Positions 48,901 to 58,900 of a DNA stretch of 64,000 nucleotides are shown here, piece by piece. The stretch lies in the NCBI GenBank assembly GCA_030248065.1, contig JASAMV010004882.1, forward strand, positions 1-64,000. The letters are read 5' to 3'. Source of the stretch: Rhynchonema sp. JSB1_4 (Eukaryota > Nematoda > Chromadorea > Monhysterida > Xyalidae). The notes beneath the pieces were generated by a model. The model saw only the letters and a list, made by a program, of their open reading frames with translations, had not been told where the DNA came from and searched no databases. How positions within the stretch are numbered: the stretch's first letter is position 1; every line of letters begins with the position of its first letter. Both the position numbers and the translations under genes were made by a program.

Positions 48901-49865
48901 ATCACGCTCACCAAATTCGGCGGCATCGTTGTGCTCGCGTTTGCACATTCGAAGATTTTCCAGGTTTGGGGATTTTTATGTCGAGTGTTTTTTTTGATTG
49001 TTTTTCGTGAAAACGCATAATTTATTATCCGATTTCGACTTCTGTCTGACATTATTGTTGACGTTGGCTGAAATGGAGCGGATGTAACGTTTTGTCGCGT
49101 ACATAATTTCCGATAGTTTGTTCGGCATGAGATTGATATCATTTCATTTGATCGCAGGTGTACTATTTCCGAATGTACCTCGGTATCGTGTTGTATGGTG
49201 CTTCACATGGTCTCGTACTACTGCCAGTTATGCTGAGTTTTCTGGGTGAGTTCGGGGGGGGGGACAATTGCCGAGATAATTGACATTGTTGCTAACACGT
49301 TTGTCCCTCGTCGACGTTGAGCAAACACCTCACCCACAATCTCGATTGGTCATTCGCAGGTCCGCCCGTGAACAAACGTCGTCTGCTCGCGCTGTTGTCG
49401 ATGGCCGACGTTGACATCAGCGCGCTGATGCAGGCGGCGTCCCAGTCTCCGCCCGGTCCGGGTTCCGGTCTGCAGCCGCTCGGCGACGTCGAGAACACGA
49501 GCGGTTCACCGGGCGATGTTGTGACGGCGGCGTTGGTCAACCATCATTGTGTTGGGCGGGTGGAGGAACCGGCCGTGACCGCCGCCTTGTCCAATCAGGG
49601 TGGCGGCGGCAATTCGAGTGACGACGATTGCGTGCCAGTGTCGTCGATGAGAAGAACGGTCGAGACAAAGTCGTCATCTGACGAACTGCAGGAGGACAAT
49701 GATGTAACGGATGAACAGACACCGATCGTGGCCAGCTCGACGCAGACCGGGAGCTCGGCGTCGAAAGCCGGGCATCGAAATGTGACACTGACCATGTCGG
49801 ACGATCATGACAAGCATTCCTCCACTGCTGCCGCCGGCAAAAACGATCGAGAGCTGCGTACGTGA
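36954..49865 (+). CDS. NPC1: Niemann-Pick C1 sterol transporter (NPC1)
   Basis: NPC1 exports sterol from late endosomes and lysosomes, receiving it from NPC2 through its N-terminal domain. Thirty exons close in frame to 1553 aa: 36954-37120, 37330-37474, 37541-37688, 37765-37908, 38628-38705, 39039-39169, 39338-39514, 39931-40109, 40374-40539, 40708-40850, 41486-41612, 41806-41973, 42607-42692, 42833-43036, 43271-43343, 43552-43680, 44034-44216, 44483-44597, 44857-44984, 45303-45434, 45734-45823, 45894-46084, 46427-46551, 46817-46934, 47179-47404, 47870-48031, 48216-48359, 48775-48963, 49158-49245, 49360-49865. It has a signal peptide, an NTD with 18 cysteines (1-280) and TM1. [10 protein letters not shown] follows, then a sterol-sensing domain from about 715 with [14 protein letters not shown], and the C-terminal luminal block [10 protein letters not shown]8-13 include [15 protein letters not shown]. 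The tail (1386-1553) is long and Ser/Asp-rich and lacks the usual LLNF ending. RPKR at 190-193 is a furin-type site. Confidence 0.93.
37130..37316. repeat. Fragments of the TA-flanked CCGTA family in NPC1 intron 1
   Basis: Repeated GGGGGGCTCTATT and ACTGACCCC motifs end in TTAGGTTCTTACGG followed by TA at 37315-37316. This matches the right terminus of the element at 1961-2386. A clean left end is missing. Confidence 0.55.
40893..41321. mobile_element. TA-flanked element in NPC1 intron 10
   Basis: The terminal inverted repeats CCGGAGTTTTCCACTTAAAG and CTTCAAGTGGAAAACTTCGG are flanked by TA at 40891-40892 and 41322-41323. The motif TTTCCACTTAAAGCCCC repeats inside on both strands. It has no coding capacity. 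The CCG...CGG ends and the TA target relate it to 1961-2386. Confidence 0.65.
42035..42310. repeat. Decayed copy of the CAGTGTAGTTCC family in NPC1 intron 12
   Basis: Recognisable pieces in the same order as 63250-63540 are GAAGACCCCAAAATC, TTTTTTGAGGT, TATTTTGGCGAT, CCTATTTTAGAC, AAAAATTGGGGAG and GGCGTACCCG. The ends are lost. Confidence 0.55.
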
Positions 49866-49901
49866 ACCATGCTTGGTTGAATTGGGTTGTTTTTTTTTCG
49901 T

Positions 49902-49907
49902 AATAAA
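49902..49907 (+). terminator. Likely NPC1 polyadenylation signal
   Basis: AATAAA lies 37 bases after the NPC1 stop codon. The position is short but workable for compact invertebrate 3' ends. Another AATAAA occurs near 50351 and could be the signal used instead. Confidence 0.4.
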
Positions 49908-51504
49908 CTACAATAGTTTTCTCCTATTTTGTTGTCGATTTGTTCAGAAAGTAGACAGACTGTTGTTGGGTCACGTTGCCTTACAAGTGATAATTGATTA
50001 AAATATTTTTGGTTCAATAGCATATGACCTAACGACTGTTCTCCCGGTTAGCTCCACTGACCAGTCACAATATATGCTGACGCCCAAAAACACTGCGCTG
50101 TCCTGTTGATATACTGATTTTAGTCGCATTTTGGACAAGAAACAACTTTATTTTAATGGTTAACGACGAAACGTGATTTGAGTTCCATGTACAGTTTTCT
50201 TTTAAATTCAGGGCTGCATTATTTTCGTATTATACCACGTCTTTTCCGTGTGATCTAGATGTTTTCACAAATTTTGTGTGTGTGTGCGTGCTGTTGCTTG
50301 GCTTCCTTAATATTGATTTTAAGCTCTTGAACCTGGTGGCCGCGTAAAGAATAAACGAACCAGGGTATAAACGTCTTACCTTTATAATATGTTATTGTAC
50401 ACTATTTTTGCAGCGATTCGTTAAAAGGAACGTACTCCTTCCCATCCCAGTGTTATTCAACATAGATTCGCCTCCAATACACACATTTTTAGTTGTTTGT
50501 TATTGATTTTTTATTTGTCGAATAATAATTGATCTTTTTGCTCCTGCTTTTGTTGATGTTATTTTGAAAATATACCATGGTGCCCTGCCCTGACTTTGGC
50601 CCACCAACATGGCTGAATGTTTTGATCTATTCTGCAGTTATATTGAATACACAGTTGTAGGTTGTTGAAGTTTCCTCAAAAATATTTCCATGAAATCTTC
50701 GTTCTATCTATATTGGACGTTAGATACAACGCTTGGAACTAGTCATCTGCATTGTCGTTTTTTCGAAGGTTTTTTTGTTTCAATATGTCTGTTGTTGAAA
50801 TCAAAAATATCAAGGTTTTGTGACTGAACGTTGCTTTGCCGCTGTACGAACATGTAATTCTGTAATCTCAGACTTTTGAAGCTCATATGAGGTATGTTTC
50901 GAGCTCGTACAAACAGTGCTTATGTATGACGCCACGCCCATTATTTTTTAATTGTAACTTCATTCGATTTTCGTTTGACCGATACGGTTATTCTGAATTC
51001 TGCTCGCACATCTACAAAATGCCTATTTTGTTGTTCTGTTTTCTCAATTTCTGCGTTTCAGCCGTGGTTGCTTGTAAGTTTCTTGCATGTCATTTCAGCA
51101 CGATTTACCCATTATATAATTACCTAAGTGATGCAGCGCTGCGTTTATCTCCAATATTGTTAAATTTCTACAAAGTGTATATACATGTTCGATCATTTTT
51201 GATTTCATATTTCCTACACGAAAAAAACGGGCGGTGAAGTTTTCTGATTTTATTCATAATCTGTACAAATGGCTGGTCATATTTTGTAAATTATGTTTGT
51301 GTTCTTTTCTCAATTATTTTCCATCTTCATTTGACTTATCCCTGGGCTGATTCCAGCTGCAGTTCTTATATTCTTCATATTTTTTAATTATATACGGATG
51401 ATAGTGTTTTTATACAGTTTGCTTTGTGATTATCTATACGCTGCTCTCCAAGTCAGTACGGTAAATTTTGAAATAAAAACTGATTTTGTATTGATACCAT
51501 AGAG

Positions 51505-51510
51505 TTTATT
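51505..51510 (-). terminator. Likely polyadenylation signal of the 7TM gene
   Basis: The minus strand reads AATAAA about 65 bases beyond the stop codon at 51577-51579. Confidence 0.45.
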
Positions 51511-51576
51511 CATTTGCGGAGTTAATTGATTGATTGATTGATAGATACCCCCATAGCCACAACCAAACTCACACAA

Positions 51577-54485
51577 TCACCAGCATTTTCTGAACAGTGA
51601 GCTTAACGCCCTTCTGTAAGCGGGCACAATACAAACATGACAGAATAGGGCAACGAACGGCTTGACAATTAGACAAAGTACGAAAATCACCTCCAAAATG
51701 TTTATACACCCATCAATGTGGCTGTACAGCACGTCAGACTGATCGATACCGGTACTCATGAGAACAAGGATGTTTACGAATTCGAGAAATAGGTTTACTA
51801 ATACAGGCACTGTGTAAATCAAGTTGGCCAATACGGTGCCAAAACACAGACCCGACAGGCCCTTCTGCTGCAAATACAGTGCCTTGTCTTCGCGACTGGC
51901 AAAGTACTCCTGCGGCGCGGCGGTCCATTTTTGCCAGACTTGCACAAAATAGTAGACCTGCAGCACGAAGTACGTCAGCCACACGCACAGGAAGACCATT
52001 GTCTTGACGGCACTACTGAAGTTCGTGTATCGGGTCACATTGTCCAACGGTACGAACATAAAGTACAGGCAGCCGAATGCCATCGCCACGACAATGGTGA
52101 CGCCGATGGACTTTCGCGCGACGCGCCGATGCTGACGTTCGTCATACTTGGACGGTTTGGTGAGCGCGTATTTTCGATCGGCTACGATGCAAATCAACAG
52201 AATTTGAATGGCGTATCGAACGAATGCGATTAGAACACGATCGAAATGCTGCGCGAATAGGTGTAGACGGCAGATTTGAGAGAAGACCAGCGCCAGCGGG
52301 TGATAGGTGATCAGCGGCACATAGATGGCGCATAGAATCGCTTGAAAGGCGGACTCCCTGAAAAACCTACGTGAAAATTATGCGTGAAAAATGGAATTGA
52401 AAAAAAACTCAACTTTGGACTAACCACAAATGATAAAGGAGGACCGACGGCGGGTCATCGATGATCGTTTGCAATCGATACAAACTGATCAGGTTGATTA
52501 ATTGTGCGACGAACGGAATGGGACTGATGTACATCAGATAGGTGCACGAGAGCACACGAATGGCGGTCACGTAGGCCTACGGCGATACGGTTGTATGATG
52601 AGTTGTGATTTGACACGAACAACCGGTGTCTTATCAAACGAATGGTGCATTCGGACATCATCAGTGCGAGCGCACCGCAAAACGGAACAATTGTTCAAGG
52701 TCTCACCGCGACCGCGCCCGACTCAATCAGAGTAATCGATGCGCGTTGCATTGCATCAAGAGAGTACTGACGATGACCTGGTGCACACAGTCCGTTTTGG
52801 GAATTCCGACCGTTCATGAAGCGACATCACACACAAGTTTCTTGCGGCCAGGCCTTGAAATGCTTACTGTTCATAATGTACACAGGCACTGACCTGAAAA
52901 CTGTAATCGGCGTTGAATTCCGGGAATCTGAACCCGGTGCTGTTCTCGCTGTAGTCCGGTCGGTTCTTGAACAGAATGAACGTGGCGTTTTCGTATTCGT
53001 ACCGATTCTGCGCCAACATCTGTCGCCAACGATAGACGATCAGATTGACGAGCTGCGAACACGCGTTTCGGTGCCGGGTCGCCGAGCTGCAATGATGGGC
53101 TGGTGGGAAAAATTGCAACACCCAACTGGTTATAGCGGTTCATAGCCGTTGTCGTTGTGGCGATTTTCCTATAGTTGTTATTTTTGTCTTTTTTTGGTTC
53201 AGCAAGTAGGTATGACCAACTGAAAGCGACTTTGCTCAACTGAACTAACTGAGGTCATCCGGCAGTGCAACATCAACGCTTCGCCTTTTCACTCAGAACA
53301 AAACGTAAAATATTCATGAACTGGCAGCTTCATAGTATTGGACGTAGGTCAGAACGGAATCTGAGTCGTGCGATCACGGCGTTTCCCGAAAAGTTTTTGA
53401 ATCCCGAAACCTAAACCTTGTTTCAAATTCCAATCTATGTAACGTACATACATAAAAATATTGCAGGTCCAGTCCAGACCCGACCCCAGTCGTTTGCAAT
53501 CCGGTTTCAGAAACCTATTATCGTGTGTCCCTATCCCTAGCCATGAGAGCATGTGCATTAAAACTAGGGATATGCATGCTCTTGTCCTGTCTGGGTATTT
53601 GGTTTCCGGAGGTGCTCATGACATAATGTGGACCGGAGCGAATGAATAGGAAAGCCGACTCACTAATTGCACTGTTGATAAATGGCCACTCTGGTGCACG
53701 ACTGCTGCACGTGCATGTGCGAATGGAAATGGGCACTGGCATTCATCATTTGCACCACGGCGTCATCGCTGCTCGTGTTGGGTTTGAGTTGACAGTGTGA
53801 CTCGTCGAGGGGACCACTGTAACATCGCGGTAATACGATAATTGATGGAAAAACAAAGTGTGGCAATTAAGTTCGGCAAGGCTTCGAACATTTGCGCGCA
53901 CCCATTGTCGTGAAGCCATTTCGCATTCCTGCTGTCTTTTTGACGTGTATGATTTTCAGGCTGATATAGTTCTGTCGTCAAGCCAAGTCGCCAAATCAAG
54001 CAATAATACATGAGTCCGACTTGATTTGACCACAGTATGCTATATAAGCCGATTTTTAAATGCGCCAGAATCGATAATATAATAACAACCGGCAAACCCC
54101 TATCGCGCGGATTGACATGAATTGATCCCAGTGCATACATCAAGATCTTACCTGACCACAAACTCATTCGTTTTTGTAGTGTCATAAACCAGCTCAGCAC
54201 GTCTGCAAGTGCACCCAAAAAAATACAGCAGGAGAGGCAATTCGGTAGGGGGCAACCATAAATAAAAAAAGCCATAAAATCACATCATGGGGTGCTTGCC
54301 CACCTTGTGCAGTTGGCTATTTCTCCGTCCAGACCATCTTCTAATAACAATCGTTCCTGACACGCTATTCGATGCAGACAAGTGGATAAATCGACAAACA
54401 CTTCATGTTGAATTGCGGACTGGGTTACGGTGACGAAAGAAGTTATCATCACAATGATGAGCGGTCGAGCAACAAAATCATGCAT
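51577..54485 (-). CDS. Seven-transmembrane receptor-like protein with cysteine-bearing ectodomain
   Basis: The minus-strand exons are 54485-54304, 53816-53664, 53086-52894, 52576-52425 and 52357-51577, giving 486 aa in phase. Residues 1-23 are a signal peptide (PLIIVMITSFVTVTQSA). The ectodomain (24-176) has about seven cysteines and several N-glycosylation motifs (NCT, NTS, NAS, NAT, NST). Seven hydrophobic segments follow. The basic loop after TM3 (KYDERQHRRVARK) and the glycosylation motifs after TM4 (NVT, NFS) fit an outside-first, GPCR-like topology. TM7 carries VKPFVALFCH and ends in a short tail, FRKCW. No DRY or canonical NPxxY is present, and no named receptor class is recognised. 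I chose the inner ATG at 54485 because it gives a clean signal peptide; an in-frame ATG at 54563 adds 26 residues. Ligand and coupling are unknown. Confidence 0.7.
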
Positions 54486-55744
54486 TTTGCTGAAACCATG
54501 AGAAACAAAGTTTTGATCAAAGAATGCGACCGAGAAACGCCTATTATTTCGACAAACGAACAAACAACCTGCTGAATCTAACGTTAGTCTGATTCACAAA
54601 ACGACAGTTTAGTAAATTCCGCCACCATGTTTTTGCACGCGCACCCACCAAAATGCGGTGTGCAGTGCGAACATACTCAACTATATTCAGTTGTCGGTAG
54701 TTCTACCGCTTAGTGCGAATCTGCCAAAATCAATTTGTTACTCTTCCGAAAGTTATAGGATGCTGTTGTGGTGACAAATTGTTAGATTTACAATGTGTAC
54801 CTAATAAAATTCAATCGACTTTTTTCCCCAAGTGTTTGCGGCAGTAAAACTGGTTGTGCATTTATTTGCACGCAGGTGCGGAATAATTATGATATCAAAA
54901 TGTTTGAATGTAATTACAGCACAAGGACGCATGATGCACAAGTCACACGAATCCCATTCCACCAGCTACGCAAAGGAAATTGCGAGTTTTTTTCCTGGAA
55001 AAAAAGTGCCACGCCAATGACGTTTACCATTTTGTTTTTCACATCTTTGGAGATCAATTCAATTCCACATAAGCAAAGTAAACACGACAACAAACGGCCG
55101 CAATCGCACAAAATTTTGCAAACAAAAACATTGCTTTCGTGATATAAACGGTGTAAAAATATGAAAAGATAACCATGGCAAGTGAAAGCCAAACGCCTTG
55201 TCTTGTGGAGGATCAATATCTTTTGTGTTCCGAGCTAAAATAAAAATGTCAAAGCCGTTTTCATGTGAACCGAACCAAGCACCAATGGTTCACGACTGAA
55301 GCAACCCCCTAAAATGATATGACAAAATGGTGATAGAACATCGTCAACACTGATGTACTAGAAATGCTTGCAAAACTCGAATCAGCGTCTATGCAAAAGT
55401 AAAAAATCAGGATATAAGATCAGAAGCAATGAAATGATGACAAATATACGCAGTAGAAAATAAGCTACAAAGCAAACAAGCAACAAGAGAAAAGACAACA
55501 ACGAAAAGGTTGATTCATAAACGAAACGACAAAATTACGATGACATCAAGCACCGGTACGAAAACAGACTGTGGTCCAAAGAAAACACTGATAGAAAGAC
55601 AGCTTGCAAACAGGGATTCAAGACTAAACCGAAACACGATATACCATCCGTGTTAGCTGAAAATGTGTCTCAAATTCCTGCATCGGCTGGATACAACGAG
55701 AACGGTCAAGTAGAAAGTATACATAAATGTTGGATCAGTGGTTA
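54486..55744. other. Intergenic region upstream of the 7TM gene
   Basis: It holds the presumed promoter of the 7TM gene and the 3' flank of the zinc-finger gene. A and C are enriched on the plus strand at about 55320-55700. The frames at 54795-55142 show no family signal, and no repeat with defined ends was found. Confidence 0.45.
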
Positions 55745-55820
55745 TCAATCGGCCATTTTCATAACTCCTCTACTTTGACATGCTCTGGCGCGACTTGGCG
55801 GGGCGGGTATGACCTTCGTT
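55745..55820 (-). CDS. Possible alternative last exon of the zinc-finger gene
   Basis: A strong acceptor (TTCTTTTCAG) precedes 55820. The preceding exon reaches AT|GTGAGT at 55922, a strong donor three bases before its stop codon is completed. Splicing AT to this exon gives a frame that reads about 25 more residues to a TGA at 55745-55747. Both ends look usable from sequence alone. Confidence 0.4.
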
Positions 55821-55917
55821 CTGAAAAGAACAGGTTTCTGACGTCATGTTCACTTTTCGAGTGAACGTTCAGCACAAGATTAGCCACAACAAATATAAAT
55901 AATTTCCCAAAACACAC

Positions 55918-58900
55918 TCACATTCTACACTCATCACTGTCGTCGCTGCTGCGCACGCTCACCACACTGTTGCTGTCATCGTCACGATTATGGTAGTTGT
56001 GGTCGATGTTGATCGCGTCAAGTATGGGCGGAGGCGTGGCGACACCCGCCCGAGGGGCTGTGGTCATGGAACGACCGACTGACTGAAACGTTGGAATTGT
56101 TAGATTTTTAAGTTAATGATTACTCAAAAAATCAATGTCTTCTGAAGGTTCTACCTGTTCCGACGACGCGCCGTTTGTCAATTCGATCGAGTCAGATTGT
56201 GCGTTTGCAATCGCAGTTCCTGCTGCTTCTGAAAAAAATTGATGTTTATTTAGAAGAAATCGGACAGAAAAGAAAATTAACAGAAGCGTCAAGTCAAACC
56301 ATCGATTTGATTCGAAAAGCACGCTGCTCGCAGCTGTTCCATCATTTCGTCCCTGATTTGCTCATCGTTGGATTCCGGCACCGAATACGACGTGATATGT
56401 TGCATCTAAGATAGAAAAAAATAAGAACCAAAAAAATATGAGAATGTAAAAAAAACGGCTGACCAGCACATGTTCCTTCTGCATTTCGATTTCAGCCTTC
56501 GACGGGTTATTCTGACACAACAACAGTTCGGCTGGTATCTGCTCGCAAATGTTGCAGAAGCTCGAGTGAGTGCGCAAATCCATTGCTCTCGAGCTGCTTG
56601 GTTCGGGTGCAGGCAGGGACTCAATCGGTGTGGCCCCGGTTGGGACGAGGAGTTCGGCGATCGAAGGCTTCGGTGGAGTCGCGGCTGCAACCAGCAGCGG
56701 TGCTGGAGACACTGAACAATGATCAATTATTGATGAAGATCGACAAAAAAATTACAGCTCAGAAAAAGGTCGGACGTGAATTGCATCATGAATGGGCATG
56801 ATAACAAAGCAGAACAAGATGAACCAGCATCAAACAGTGTAGCACCAATAACGAACGCTGTTAGGATAGCTATCCACCACTGTGTTCTGAATCTGAAGGT
56901 CGTACGGCAAGCAAAATTACAATAAAAGTAGAGAACTGCAAAAGTATAATACAAGTCCCAAACGCAGCACGCACCCGAAGCTCGCGCAGGACTCTTCGAC
57001 GGCGTCAAATGTAGCGCTTTTATGACAGGGCTGGGCGAAATCTGTGCACTCGCACTTTGCTCACTCCAGTCCATTCGCGGGAAACAACGTTCGCGCGCAC
57101 GCACTATCTCACCCATCGCTGTCGACGTGCATTCACACCCTGTATGTGAAACATCACAACGTTGCAGGACACGACTCAATGTTGTTGCGTCAATAAGGTA
57201 AGGTGAGAAAACAACTTACACATTTCTTCTCCTGGCACCTTCATGTCTTCAGTCAAATGGGTCTGAAATGCAAGAATTAAAATTGAAGGACAATCTCGAG
57301 ATTTGCTGCTATATATGTCGGAACCCCCCCATGGAACTCAGTCAATGTCGGCACAAACAAACGTGTTGCGTTGATGTGTCGACAGCAGTGATGACCTGTT
57401 CGACATGATCAACCGAAATTCATCAAAATTCCCACCCAACCCGTTCATAATGTTCGACCACCGCCTGGCGCGTCGCTCTGCGCTCGTCACAATTCAACGA
57501 GGTGCACATGAACAGATTCAGATGGGCCAGATGCAGCTCGGTGATGTGCCAGCGAATGCCGTCCGTGGTTTTCGGCACGTCCAGCTGACACTGTCGGCAT
57601 CGGATGATGGATATTTGGCTGGAAATGATGATTGATTGATTGGGATGATGCTTGACGGTGCGAACAAGACGAATAGAACCGATAGACAATCTAGCGCACA
57701 AGGATACAAAAAAGTTTTGTCGACGTTATCATAGTATCGAACTTTATGATCTTACTGCACAACCTTGGCATTTGAGAGCCGCAAAGAACAGAAACAAAAC
57801 GAGAACAAAAGACGTCAGAACGAACGTGCGCACAGTCTCTGCCGATGTGACATGTCTGTCCGGCGTTGCATCCCGTTGCGTGGCGGCACACAATACCAAC
57901 GGTCTGTTCTCATCATTGACATCAGAGTGACTGCGATTGACACTTGATGCGACCCGACCGAGACCAGCAGCTGCTGATGCGTTGGGGTTGCGCGCATTCG
58001 CACGAGTCACCGGACTGGACGGAGTCGATTCGCTCGATGCTGGAAAAGATGAGTTGAATTTCGAATGCTTGTTTATTGTTTACGTAAGCGTGGGCAAGAA
58101 GGGGGAGAAATGTTTTAATGACACAATATGAGTTGGCCGAAAATTATTTACAGAACTGAACCGGTAATAGACATGTAAAAAACTGAACGCACTAAAAATT
58201 GGCCGAAACAGAAGGTCCATGCACCCAACAAATCAAGTTATTTTAGCAACGTTCTGCTCACGGCTTTATCCAAATTCACTGTGAGCTACGTGCACCCATA
58301 CGTTAAAAAAAATTTAAGTACAAATTGACCTGCACAAGATTCTAGGTTCAGATTGCACCTAAAAACGTAAAAGAACGACGATTTTGCTCTCTAGTCCTCC
58401 TAAAATGAGAACACAAACTAGAGCTAACCAGACGGTGACAGAACACGTCGACTTTGGCGCAGTATTCGTTCAGCACTGCGTCCCACTGATGTGCGCAGCT
58501 CGCGCGATGGAAATCGTTTGAGCTTGGTTGTTGTTCGGTTGGGCTTAAGGGTGGCAGATGTTTCACGATCGGACGATGTTGACGATGACGCAGCAGACCG
58601 ACGCGTGGAACCGGTGGATGAACGAGTCGAGGCTAAAAGGAAAATGGAAAATTTTTTAATGGAAGGCGATATCGGGACCTGAGCGCTGATGGTGTCGTGA
58701 CGATATTATGGTTCTGGTTTATGTTGTGTCTGGCAAGAGTGCGTGAGCTTAGAAAACCCAATGACCACAAAATGTCACTCCTTATAATGTGTGTGTCTGT
58801 TCTGGCGTTGCTCGTTCCGTTGCAGCGCAGGCGGATTTACGGAACGGACAGGAATAAAGTGGCAATAGAGAGATATTAGAGAATACGGGTTTTCATCATT

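Larger units (their letters stand above)
49866..51576. other. Convergent intergenic region between NPC1 and the 7TM gene
   Basis: It contains the 3' flanks of two convergent genes. AT-rich sequence without recognisable exons or defined repeats fills the rest. The 117-codon frame at 50887-51237 has no family signal. Confidence 0.5.
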
